Below the pieces are notes generated by a model that was not told where the DNA came from, searched no databases, and was given only the letters and a program-made list of their open reading frames with translations. From Terrimesophilobacter mesophilus (GTDB taxonomy: Bacteria > Actinomycetota > Actinomycetes > Actinomycetales > Microbacteriaceae): 64,000 bases of DNA. Position 1 is the first letter of the stretch; each line of letters starts with the position of its first letter. Position numbers and translations under genes: made by a program. The DNA lies in contig NZ_JACHBP010000001.1 of the NCBI RefSeq assembly GCF_014200375.1, positions 1,178,001 through 1,242,000 on the forward strand, given 5' to 3'. Shown here in pieces: positions 51,738 to 59,307 of the stretch.

Positions 51738-52907
51738 TTACTGGAGGTTGTCGAACAGCTGGAAGTCGCCGTCCTTCATGACCAGGATCACGAAGCCACC
51801 GTTGGCCAGGGTGTGCTCCGGAGTGAACGAGAGCGGACCGGAGAAGGCGTCGAAGTCCTTGATGCCCTCGAGCGCCTTGATCACGTCGTCCGTCTTCGTG
51901 TTGCCCGCGGCCGTGAACGCGGCGGCGGCAAGGCGAACGGCGTCGTAGGACTGCGTCGAGTACGGCTTCGGGTCGTCACCGAACGCCGCCTTGTAGTCGG
52001 CGATCCAGCCCTCTGCACCCTTGATGGTGTTGGGGGTCGGCGTCATCGTCGCGTACACGCCTTCAGCGGCCGGGCCCGCGATGGTCGCGAGCGTCGGGTC
52101 TGCACTGCCGTCGGCGACCATGATGTCTCCCGTGTAACCGGCCTTGCGGAGCTGGTCGATGATGAGTCCACCCTCCTGGTAGTACCCGGTCCAGTAGAGC
52201 AGGTCGGCGCCGGAGCCCATGATGTCGCGCACGGCGGAGGAGTAGTCGCTCTCTCCGGCGTTCACCGAGGTCTTGAGCACGACCTTCGACGTGCCATCCG
52301 CCTCGATCTGCTTCTTGGTCTCCGTCGTGATGTCCACCGAGTAGCTGGTGTTGTCATCGACGAGCGCAACCGCCTTGTAGCCCTGCTTCTTGATGAAGGT
52401 GAGCGCCGCGGTGGACTGCTGGAGGCCGGTTCCGTTGATGAGGAACACGCTCTTCAGTCCCTCTTTCACGAGGTCCTGCGAGTTGGCGGCCGGGATGATC
52501 ATCGGGATGCCGGCCTTGTCGAAGATCGGGAGGGTCGGGAGGGTCGCGCCGGAGCAGTAGCCTCCCACGGAGATGACGACACCGCTCGAGACGAGCTTGT
52601 TCGCACTCGCGACGGCCTGCTGTGCGTCGCACGCTCCGTCGGCGATCTGCAGTTCGAGCTTGCGACCGTCGAGGATTCCGCCGGCCTTGTTGATCTCGTC
52701 GACGGCCATCTTCGCGCCGTTCGCCATGCTCGCGCCGGTCGGGGCACTGCTGCCCGATGTGGGGACGATCATGCCGATGATGATGGGGCCGGAGTCGGTC
52801 TTGTCACCGCCACCGCCGCCAAGAAGTCCTCCGCTACACGCGGATGTCGCCAGCAGGACCGCTGTGGCAACGCCCAGCATGCCTAGGGTGCGCTTTCGGG
52901 AATTCAT
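51738..52907 (-). CDS. livJ: Periplasmic-type substrate-binding lipoprotein (LivJ-like)
   Basis: A 389-residue lipoprotein: signal peptide with lipobox ATSAC (Cys about residue 23), a Gly-rich linker, then the two-lobe type I receptor fold of branched-chain amino-acid binding proteins (IIGMIVPTSGSSAPTG, and GAKMAVDEINKAGG). It captures the substrate outside the membrane for LivHMGF. AAAGGAGAGG precedes the ATG. The ligand is not known from the sequence; the operon suggests hydroxyproline. Confidence 0.9.
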   Translation of the reverse strand: MNSRKRTLGMLGVATAVLLATSACSGGLLGGGGGDKTDSGPIIIGMIVPTSGSSAPTGASMANGAKMAVDEINKAGGILDGRKLELQIADGACDAQQAVASANKLVSSGVVISVGGYCSGATLPTLPIFDKAGIPMIIPAANSQDLVKEGLKSVFLINGTGLQQSTAALTFIKKQGYKAVALVDDNTSYSVDITTETKKQIEADGTSKVVLKTSVNAGESDYSSAVRDIMGSGADLLYWTGYYQEGGLIIDQLRKAGYTGDIMVADGSADPTLATIAGPAAEGVYATMTPTPNTIKGAEGWIADYKAAFGDDPKPYSTQSYDAVRLAAAAFTAAGNTKTDDVIKALEGIKDFDAFSGPLSFTPEHTLANGGFVILVMKDGDFQLFDNLQ

Positions 52908-52956
52908 TCTCTGCCTCTCCTTTGATGGTGAAAATGTGCCGACGTGCAGTCAGGAC

Positions 52957-53016
52957 GTACTCGATCGAGTGCACTTCGCTTCGAGTACAATATGACATGT
53001 TACAGAGACGGGTCAA
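52957..53016 (-). promoter_or_regulatory. livJ promoter, operator motif and palindromic leader
   Basis: On the minus strand TTGACC (53016-53011) and TATTGT (52992-52987) are 18 bases apart. The shared motif TGTAACATG lies between them, inside the spacer. The -35 box overlaps the last codons of the gntR gene. Just downstream, GTACTCGA and TCGAGTAC (52957-52964 with 52981-52988) form an inverted repeat that also contains a 12-bp palindrome ACTCGATCGAGT (52959-52970). Confidence 0.6.
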
Positions 53017-53680
53017 CCTCCGCGGCCGGCCCGGGCCCCCACCAGGCGAGAACGTGGGCGAAATGCGTTGCCATGAGGCTGCGCAGCGCGTCGCTCTCAC
53101 CGCGCTCGATGAGGTCGAGCATCTCGTGGTGCTCGCGGCCGGACTTGCTGAGCTCGGGCGTGTTCGTCATCTTCGCGAGGCCGACCATCCTGGTCTGCGA
53201 TCGAAGCTCCTTGACCATCTCGACGAGTCGCCGGTTCCCGTGGAGGCCGATGAGGCCGAGGTGGAACTCGCGATCCGTCTCCAGGAACTCGGTGAGATTC
53301 CCGGCATCCGCGTGCTCGCTGATGAGGTCGGCGAGATGACGCCACCTGGGCATCTCGTCCGCCGTGATCGTCTGCGAGAGGTCGGCCATGATCGGAGCTT
53401 CGAGCATCGTGCGGATCTCGATGATCTCCTGCAGGTCGCGCTGGCTCACCTGGGTGACGCGGAACCCCTTGTTGGCGACCGACTGGACGAAACCGCGCTG
53501 CTCGAGGTCGAGCATCGCCTCGCGCACCGGAGTCGCCGACACCTCGAATTCCGCTGCGAGAAGGGGGACCGTGACCATTGCTCCCGGCGCCAGTTCACCG
53601 GAGATGATCGCGGCTGCGAGCGACTCGCGGATGCGCTCGCGAAGGCTCGCGACCTTGTCCACTTTGCCAATACTCGCCAT
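53000..53680 (-). CDS. GntR-family transcriptional regulator, FCD subfamily
   Basis: A 226-residue DNA-binding regulator. N-terminal winged helix (about residues 12-75: IRESLAAAIISGELAPG, then VSATPVREAMLDLEQRGFV) and an FCD ligand domain with Asp/His metal-binding pattern (IIEIRTMLEAPI, DREFHLGLIGLHGN, EHHEMLDLIERG). Family members usually repress catabolic operons and release DNA on binding the substrate or an intermediate. It sits between the importer/catabolic operon and the divergent second arm, so it is the natural controller of both. Confidence 0.9.
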   Translation of the reverse strand: MASIGKVDKVASLRERIRESLAAAIISGELAPGAMVTVPLLAAEFEVSATPVREAMLDLEQRGFVQSVANKGFRVTQVSQRDLQEIIEIRTMLEAPIMADLSQTITADEMPRWRHLADLISEHADAGNLTEFLETDREFHLGLIGLHGNRRLVEMVKELRSQTRMVGLAKMTNTPELSKSGREHHEMLDLIERGESDALRSLMATHFAHVLAWWGPGPAAEVDPSL

Positions 53681-53750
53681 GGTCCTGCCTTCCCGTTTCG
53701 GATCGTAGTTGCACTATCGTAAGCGGTTCATTCCGCCCGATCGTCCGCCG

Positions 53751-54872
53751 TCATGGTCGATGCGGATCGCTCGTGTCGACGCTGAAAACCTGCTCGAGAC
53801 CGTCCGCGGACACCTCGATTCCGAGCCCCGGGCCGGATGGTGCGCTGCCCCGGCCGTTCACGGATCTCGGTGCGTATCCGGCGACATGGCCGTCGGTCCA
53901 GTCGTTCATGAAGGATGCGTTCTGGAAGTTCTCCGGACGCGTGCTGGCGGCGATGTGGCTGACCGCGGCCGTGACGATGTCGCCGCCCCAGGTGTCCTCG
54001 ACGGAGACCATGAGGTCGAGATCCTGCATGAGGTCCCGCATCCTGGCCGCCTGCGTGAGCCCGCCGACCCGGCTGATCTTGATGTTGATCGACACGGCTC
54101 CCGCCACATTCTTCGCCTCGAACACGTCGCGCTGCGTCAGGATCGACTCGTCGAGCACGAGCGGAAGGTCGGAGTGCCTCATGACGAACGCGCAGTCGTC
54201 GGTCTCGCGGCAGGGCTGTTCGATGAACACCGGCAACCCGGCCATCTCCCCCAGCGCGACCTGCGCCGCCCGGAGGTTCCAGCCTCCGTTCGAGTCCGCG
54301 ACGATGATGCTGTCCCTGTCCGCGACCTCCACGACCGCCCGCGTCCTGGCCGCATCGTCGTGCGGATCGTTGCCGACCTTCAGCTGGAAGCGGTGGATGC
54401 CGGCATCCTGCCGCTCGACGACGAAGTCGGCCATCTCCTCCGGGCTTCGCAGCGGTACTGCTTCATAGAGCGGGAAGTCCGCCTGGAGCACGCCGCCGAG
54501 GAGTGCGGCTATCGGCAGGTCGGCGGCCTTGCCGAGGATGTCCCAGCACGCGACATCGAGCGCGGCCTTGGCGTATCCGCCGCCGAGGAGCGCGTGGTCC
54601 ATCGTCCGTCTGATGGCGGACAGGTTCGTGGGATCGCTTCCGATCAGCTCCGGCGCGAGCGTGCGCAGCGCCGCCCGTACCTCCGCCCAGTGCGTGGGGA
54701 GATAGCGGTTGCCGAGCGGTGTGACCTCTCCCCACCCCTCGAGGCCTTCGTCGGTTCGGATGCGCACGAGCGTTCCGACCTCGGTCGTCGCAGCGCGGCT
54801 CCCGGACATGACGTACTCGCCATGGGCGTAACGGAGGTCATAGCCGAAGCAGTCGATGGCCGTGATCTTCAT
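53751..54872 (-). CDS. Enolase-superfamily enzyme, possible cis-3-hydroxy-L-proline dehydratase or related epimerase
   Basis: A 373-residue mandelate-racemase/muconate-lactonizing-type enzyme. Metal ligands D193 (VADSNGG), E218 (FIEQP) and D241 (LDESIL) and base K265 (NIKISRVGG) are visible. In the second-strand KxK motif the first lysine is replaced (Q163-L-K165). The superfamily includes cis-3-hydroxy-L-proline dehydratase and proline-betaine-type 2-epimerases; neighbours (proline racemase family, OCD-family reductase) favour the former. AAAGGA precedes the ATG at 54872. Transcribed away from the next gene. Confidence 0.78.
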   Translation of the reverse strand: MKITAIDCFGYDLRYAHGEYVMSGSRAATTEVGTLVRIRTDEGLEGWGEVTPLGNRYLPTHWAEVRAALRTLAPELIGSDPTNLSAIRRTMDHALLGGGYAKAALDVACWDILGKAADLPIAALLGGVLQADFPLYEAVPLRSPEEMADFVVERQDAGIHRFQLKVGNDPHDDAARTRAVVEVADRDSIIVADSNGGWNLRAAQVALGEMAGLPVFIEQPCRETDDCAFVMRHSDLPLVLDESILTQRDVFEAKNVAGAVSINIKISRVGGLTQAARMRDLMQDLDLMVSVEDTWGGDIVTAAVSHIAASTRPENFQNASFMNDWTDGHVAGYAPRSVNGRGSAPSGPGLGIEVSADGLEQVFSVDTSDPHRP

Positions 54873-54918
54873 CGATCGTCCTTTCGCCGGCGGCCTCGCC
54901 GCCCGATGAGTGGTCGGA

Positions 54919-54946
54919 TACCATTCCAATATGTGGCATATTACAA
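54919..54946. promoter_or_regulatory. Divergent promoter/operator between the enolase-type and second proline-racemase-type genes
   Basis: ATATG-TGG-CATAT (54929-54941) is a perfect 5-bp-arm palindrome and, on the minus strand, extends to TTGTAATATGCC, matching TGTAAYATR at the livJ and catabolic-operon promoters. The plus-strand gene start ATG (54931) lies inside the palindrome, with TACCAT six bases upstream of it. A repressor bound here would cover the start of a leaderless message and the putative divergent promoter. Confidence 0.55.
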
Positions 54947-55944
54947 CGCCGGTGCAGGCGACCGACTACCACACCGGCGGGGAACCGTTCCGGATCGTCA
55001 CCGACGGAATTCCTCCGCTCGCCGGCCGGACGGTCGCAGAACGCCGCATCGCAGCAGCCCGCTCGGATGACGCCGAGCAGTTGCGCAGCCTGCTGTGCCA
55101 TGAGCCGCGCGGGCACGCCGACATGTACGGCGGCTTCATCGTGCCGCCGGATGACGACGGCGCCGACTTCGGCGTGCTGTTCTGGCACAAGGACGGCTAC
55201 TCGACCGCGTGCGGCCACGGCACGATCGCGCTCGGCGTGTGGGCAGTGCAATCGGGACGGGTGCAGCAGGCCAGAGACGGCGTGACCACCGTCACGATCG
55301 ACGTTCCCTCCGGCCGGGTCACGGCGCGCGTGCACAGCACGGCCGGCGACATCACGAACGTGGTGTTCGAGAACGTCGAGAGCCACGTCGTCGGCACCGC
55401 GATCACGGTTGACACCGCTCGCGGCCCGGTGAGCGTCGACCTCAGCTACAGCGGAGCGATCTACGCGTCGGTCCCTGCCGCATCCGTCGGACTTCGCGTG
55501 CGGCCGGAGGACTATGCAGAGCTCATCGCGATCGGGCGGGAGATCAAGTGGGCGCTGAACGCGCATCCGCTCGCACGGCATGCCGCAGACGATCGACTGA
55601 GCGGCGTGTACGGGACCATCCTGTTCGACGACCTCGGTGACACCCCGGATGGCGTGCACCAGCGCAATGTGACGGTGTTCGCCGACGGCGAGGTCGACCG
55701 CTCCCCGTGCGGTTCGGGAACGGGGGCCAGATTGGCCATTCTCGCCGAATCCGGGCGGCTCGCAGCAGGGCAGACCCTCATCCACGACTCGATCGTCGAC
55801 ACCCGGTTCCTCGGGCGCTACCGTGCAGGTTCGACCCCTGGCACCATCCTGCCGGAGGTGGAGGGCATGGCCTTCGCCACGGGCACCCACTCCTTCACCC
55901 TCGATCAGACCGACCCGGTCGGAACAGGATTCGTGCTCCGATGA
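54931..55944 (+). CDS. Second proline racemase family enzyme (3-hydroxyproline dehydratase or epimerase candidate)
   Basis: A 337-residue enzyme of the proline racemase fold, distinct from the copy at 43245. The family catalyses racemisation/epimerisation when both active Cys are present; dehydratases usually lose one. Here both remain: C94 in YSTACGHGTIALG and C260 in DRSPCGSGTGAR. Context with an OCD-family reductase suggests a 3-hydroxyproline route, so residue pattern and context do not fully agree. The ATG at 54931 lacks a Shine-Dalgarno and is probably leaderless. Confidence 0.82.
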   Translation: MWHITTPVQATDYHTGGEPFRIVTDGIPPLAGRTVAERRIAAARSDDAEQLRSLLCHEPRGHADMYGGFIVPPDDDGADFGVLFWHKDGYSTACGHGTIALGVWAVQSGRVQQARDGVTTVTIDVPSGRVTARVHSTAGDITNVVFENVESHVVGTAITVDTARGPVSVDLSYSGAIYASVPAASVGLRVRPEDYAELIAIGREIKWALNAHPLARHAADDRLSGVYGTILFDDLGDTPDGVHQRNVTVFADGEVDRSPCGSGTGARLAILAESGRLAAGQTLIHDSIVDTRFLGRYRAGSTPGTILPEVEGMAFATGTHSFTLDQTDPVGTGFVLR

Positions 55945-56867
55945 CCAGCCCCACCATCCCCTGGATCTCCGCCGACGAGGTGTATCGCCGCGTGAGCTTC
56001 GGCGACGCCGTCGCGGCGTACCACCGCGACCTTCGTGCCGGGGTCGACCCCGCTCACGACCTTCCGAAGCACATCGACGACCTGCGCAACGGTCAGGTGC
56101 TGCAGATGCCGACGCAGAGCGAGGAGTTCCTCGGCGTGAAGGTCGTCACGGTCGCACCGGGCAATCCGCACAGGGGCCTCGAGCGCATCCAGGGCCACTA
56201 CCTGCTGTTCGACACACCGACGCTCACCCCGCTGGCGATCATGGATGGCGTCGCGCTCACGACGCTGCGCACGCCCGCCGTGTCCGCCGCCGCGGCCGAC
56301 CTGCTCGCCCCGGACGAGTGCGAGCACCTGCTCATCTTCGGATACGGTCCGCAGGCGTGGGGGCACGTCGAGGCGCTGCGGAGCATCCGGAACATCACTC
56401 GGGTGACTCTCGTGGCGCGCAACCGCGACAGCGCACAGGTCCTCGCGGACCAGGTCACCGCATCCGGGATCGACGCCCGCGTCGGGACCTCGGCCGACGT
56501 GGCGGATGCGCAGCTCATCGTCTGCGCCACGACGGCGCGCGAGCCCGTCTTCGACGGATCGCTCGCACCGATCGACTCGTGCGTGATCGCGGTCGGCAGC
56601 CATGAACTCGATGCCCGCGAACTCGACACCGGCCTGATCAAGCGCTCGCAGGTGTTCGTCGAGGACCTGGGGCATGTCCAGCTCGAGGGCGGCGACATCA
56701 TGATCCCGGTGGGCGAGGGCGCCATCACGCTCGATCACGTCTCGACGCTGCGCGACCTCGTGACGGGCGCAGTCGACGTCGACCCCTCGCGCACCCGCGT
56801 CTTCAAGAGCTCCGGGATGCCGTGGGAGGACCTTGTCGTGGCCGCGGAGGTCTATCGGAGGGGTTGA
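55941..56867 (+). CDS. Ornithine cyclodeaminase/mu-crystallin family reductase, probable 1-pyrroline-2-carboxylate reductase
   Basis: A 308-residue NAD(P)-dependent protein: Lys in FLGVKVVTVAPGN, dinucleotide motif LLIFGYGPQAWGHVEAL and SSGMPWEDLVVAAEVY at the end. In 3-hydroxyproline pathways members of this family reduce 1-pyrroline-2-carboxylate to L-proline. True ornithine cyclodeaminase or ectoine-type roles cannot be excluded. ATGA overlap with the proline-racemase-family gene indicates shared translation. Confidence 0.8.
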   Translation: MTSPTIPWISADEVYRRVSFGDAVAAYHRDLRAGVDPAHDLPKHIDDLRNGQVLQMPTQSEEFLGVKVVTVAPGNPHRGLERIQGHYLLFDTPTLTPLAIMDGVALTTLRTPAVSAAAADLLAPDECEHLLIFGYGPQAWGHVEALRSIRNITRVTLVARNRDSAQVLADQVTASGIDARVGTSADVADAQLIVCATTAREPVFDGSLAPIDSCVIAVGSHELDARELDTGLIKRSQVFVEDLGHVQLEGGDIMIPVGEGAITLDHVSTLRDLVTGAVDVDPSRTRVFKSSGMPWEDLVVAAEVYRRG

Positions 56868-57020
56868 GCCGGCGCTCCTGCTACACTGAGAGCACTTGCG
56901 AGCACAATTCGCGTGCTCCCTGCGTCGTAGAACGCATCACCGCCCATCATCGGGCTGATCTTTTGCTGCGGCGAACAAATCTGGCCATCGCCACGTTTGC
57001 CACCTAGTACAGAAACAACC

Positions 57021-58577
57021 ATGACTGAATCAACTTTCGGCGCGCTCGGCGTGCCCACTCCCCTCGTCGCCGTCCTCACGAAGGCCGGCATCGAGAGCCC
57101 CTTCCCGATCCAGGAGGACACCCTCCCCGACACGCTCCGCGGACGCGACGTGCTCGGACGCGGCAAGACCGGCAGCGGCAAGACGCTCGCCTTCTCCCTT
57201 CCGATGGTCGCGAGGCTCAAGGATGGCGGTCGCCCGCAGTCCGGACGCCCGCGCGGCCTCATCCTCGCGCCCACCCGCGAGCTCGCCACGCAGATCACCG
57301 CGACACTCGCACCTCTCGCCTCGGCGTACGGCATGTCCGTCACCACGATCTTCGGCGGCGTCTCCCAGCAACGCCAGGTCGCAGCCCTCAAGGCGGGCGT
57401 CGACATCGTCGTCGCCTGCCCCGGCCGCCTCGAGGATCTCATGCAGCAGAAGTTCGTGACCCTCGATGCGATCGAGATCACCGTGCTCGACGAGGCCGAC
57501 CACATGGCCGACCTCGGATTCCTGCCGGTCGTGACACGCATCCTCAACAAGACGCCGGACGGCGGCCAGCGGATGCTCTTCTCCGCCACCCTGGACAACG
57601 GCGTCGACAAGCTCGTGAACCGTTACCTGCACAACGAGATCCTGCATTCGGTGGACGACGCGACGAGCCACGTCGAGGCCATGACGCACCACGTCTTCGA
57701 GGTGGACGGCGTCGACGCGAAGAAGGACCTCGTGCAGGCGCTCGCCTCCGGAACCGGCCGCCGCATCCTGTTCATGCGCACCAAGCACCACGCGAAGAAA
57801 CTCGCGAAGCACCTGACGGAGGCCGGCATCCCGAGCGTCGACCTGCACGGCAACCTCTCCCAGCCGCAGCGAGACCGCAACCTCGCGACGTTCGCGTCCG
57901 GTGAGGCCCGCGTTCTCGTCGCGACGGATGTCGCCGCGCGCGGCATCGACATCGGCGAGGTCGAACTCGTCGTGCACGTCGACCCGCCTGCGGAGCACAA
58001 GGCGTACCTGCACCGCAGCGGCCGCACCGCGCGCGCGGGCAGCTCGGGCGATGTGGTCACCGTCGTGCTTCCGGCCCAGAGGGCGGATGTCGCGGCGCTG
58101 CTGCGCAAGGCGGCCATCGCGGTTGCACCCCAGCGGGTCACCTCGACCTCCCCTGCCGTCACCGAGCTCATCGGCGAGGTCGCGGTCTACGTCAAGCCCG
58201 CGCCGCGAGAGGCGAAGCCGCTGCGCCACAAGGGACAGGGCGGGCAGCCGCAGGGCGGCCGTTCCCAGGGCGCGAACGCTCAGCGCAAGCGCGCGAACCG
58301 CGAGCTCGGCAATGGACACAGTGGTGGGCGTGTCGCCGACGGTCGCAGCGCCGGCTCTCAGGTTTCGGACGCACCGCGCCGGGACCGCTCCGGCCGACCC
58401 GCCGCATCCGGTTCCGGACAGGGCGCCCGCGCCGGCCAGGCACGCGCCGGCCAGGCACGGTCGGGCCAGGCCCGCACCGGCCGCAACCCCGGTGGTTCGC
58501 AGCGCAGCTTCACGAGCTATAGCACCTCGACGCCTACCGGCGGCGCACGCCGCACCGGCCGCCGCGCCCAGGGCTGA
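57021..58577 (+). CDS. DEAD-box RNA helicase with repetitive basic C-terminal tail
   Basis: A 518-residue ATP-dependent RNA helicase. Motifs: Q motif FPIQEDTLPDTL, I GRGKTGSGKT, Ib TPGR-like ACPGRLED, II VLDEADHM, III SAT, VI HRSGRTARAG. From about residue 400 the protein turns into a disordered, Arg/Gly/Gln/Ser-rich tail with repeats of GQARxGQAR type, likely for RNA binding. It probably helps ribosome assembly or cold adaptation. A leader of about 150 bases (56868-57020) precedes it; no clear Shine-Dalgarno is seen. Confidence 0.92.
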   Translation: MTESTFGALGVPTPLVAVLTKAGIESPFPIQEDTLPDTLRGRDVLGRGKTGSGKTLAFSLPMVARLKDGGRPQSGRPRGLILAPTRELATQITATLAPLASAYGMSVTTIFGGVSQQRQVAALKAGVDIVVACPGRLEDLMQQKFVTLDAIEITVLDEADHMADLGFLPVVTRILNKTPDGGQRMLFSATLDNGVDKLVNRYLHNEILHSVDDATSHVEAMTHHVFEVDGVDAKKDLVQALASGTGRRILFMRTKHHAKKLAKHLTEAGIPSVDLHGNLSQPQRDRNLATFASGEARVLVATDVAARGIDIGEVELVVHVDPPAEHKAYLHRSGRTARAGSSGDVVTVVLPAQRADVAALLRKAAIAVAPQRVTSTSPAVTELIGEVAVYVKPAPREAKPLRHKGQGGQPQGGRSQGANAQRKRANRELGNGHSGGRVADGRSAGSQVSDAPRRDRSGRPAASGSGQGARAGQARAGQARSGQARTGRNPGGSQRSFTSYSTSTPTGGARRTGRRAQG

Positions 58578-58583
58578 CCGCGT

Positions 58584-58641
58584 CAAAGGGGTCCCATAGT
58601 GATCCTCCCCATCACAAGGAAGGGAACTGTGGGGCCCTTTT
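58584..58641 (+). terminator. Terminator after the DEAD-box helicase gene
   Basis: AAAGGGGTCCCATAGT (58584-58599) pairs imperfectly with ACTGTGGGGCCCTTT (58626-58640), followed by T. The stem closes a 26-base loop and ends 16 bases before the next gene, whose probable -10 box is only four bases further on. Confidence 0.65.
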
Positions 58642-58656
58642 AGGTACTCTCGGACC

Positions 58657-59139
58657 GTGACGACGAAGATTCGCCGAGCGGTACTCGCCGATGCAGAACA
58701 CATCGGCCCCGTGCACGCCCAGGTGTGGCGGGAAACTTATCGCGGCATTCTCTCCGACCAATGGATCGCCAATGTGTCAGAAGAGGAGCGCGTCACGCGG
58801 TGGCGGCTCATCTTGGGCGAGCTGAACCCAGCCCGCCAATGGGTCGCAGAAGTCGACGGGATGATCGTCGGCTTCGCCGCATCCGGGCCGCCGCGGGATG
58901 CCGAACCGATTCGACCCCTGGAGCTCTGGTCGATTCACCTCCTGCGAGAGAACAGTCGCGCCGGGATCGGCACCGCGCTCGTCCAGGCGGCACTCGGTGA
59001 TGCGCCGGCATCCGTGTGGGTAGTAGCGGCGAACCGGCCCGCGCAGCACTTCTATCGCGCCCTGGGTTTTTTCGCCGATGGTGCGCGCGACGTCCTCGCC
59101 TTCTGGGAGAACATCCCCGAGTTGCGCATGACCCGCTGA
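58657..59139 (+). CDS. GNAT-family N-acetyltransferase
   Basis: A 160-residue acetyl-CoA-dependent acetyltransferase: N-terminal IRRAVLADAEHIGPVHAQVW, acceptor region WVAEVDGMIVGFAA, acetyl-CoA loop LRENSRAGIGTALVQAAL (R/Q-x-x-G-x-G/A pattern) and C-terminal ANRPAQHFYRALGFFADGA. The substrate is unknown. TACTCT at 58645-58650 lies six bases before the GTG, with no Shine-Dalgarno, so the message is probably leaderless. Confidence 0.87.
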   Translation: MTTKIRRAVLADAEHIGPVHAQVWRETYRGILSDQWIANVSEEERVTRWRLILGELNPARQWVAEVDGMIVGFAASGPPRDAEPIRPLELWSIHLLRENSRAGIGTALVQAALGDAPASVWVVAANRPAQHFYRALGFFADGARDVLAFWENIPELRMTR

Positions 59140-59141
59140 GT

Positions 59142-59217
59142 AGTAGAGCCGGCCCTAAGCAGTCGAGCCAGCCCTAAGCAGTAGAACCAGCGCTGAGCAG
59201 TAGAGTCGGCGCTCGCG
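59142..59217. repeat. 19-bp tandem repeat, four copies, after the GNAT gene
   Basis: Units of the type AGTAGAGCCGGCCCTAAGC occupy 59142-59160, 59161-59179, 59180-59198 and 59199-59217, with increasing divergence to the right. The first begins two bases past the GNAT stop. The central GCCGGCCC/AGCGCT parts give each unit some dyad symmetry. No reading frame is implied. Confidence 0.85.
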
Positions 59218-59267
59218 AGCCGTTGTCCACAGATTCACCTGAGCCCCTCATCGCCTGATCCACCGTA

Positions 59268-59307
59268 GTTATACTTCGGGTATGACAGTTATACTTGAGG
59301 GTATGAC
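59268..59307 (+). promoter_or_regulatory. Duplicated promoter/operator of the vapBC-type pair
   Basis: Two near-identical units, GTTATACTTCGGGTATGAC (59268-59286) and GTTATACTTGAGGGTATGAC (59288-59307), lie side by side. Each is an imperfect palindrome (GTTATAC against GTATGAC), each holds a TATACT -10-like box, and each ends in an in-frame ATG six or seven bases later. The arrangement suits autoregulation by an AbrB-fold antitoxin. Confidence 0.65.

Noticed and set aside
54910-54930. Start of the second proline-racemase-family gene seven codons upstream at 54910.
   Set aside because: It would place the TACCAT box inside the gene; family alignment and the leaderless spacing favour 54931.
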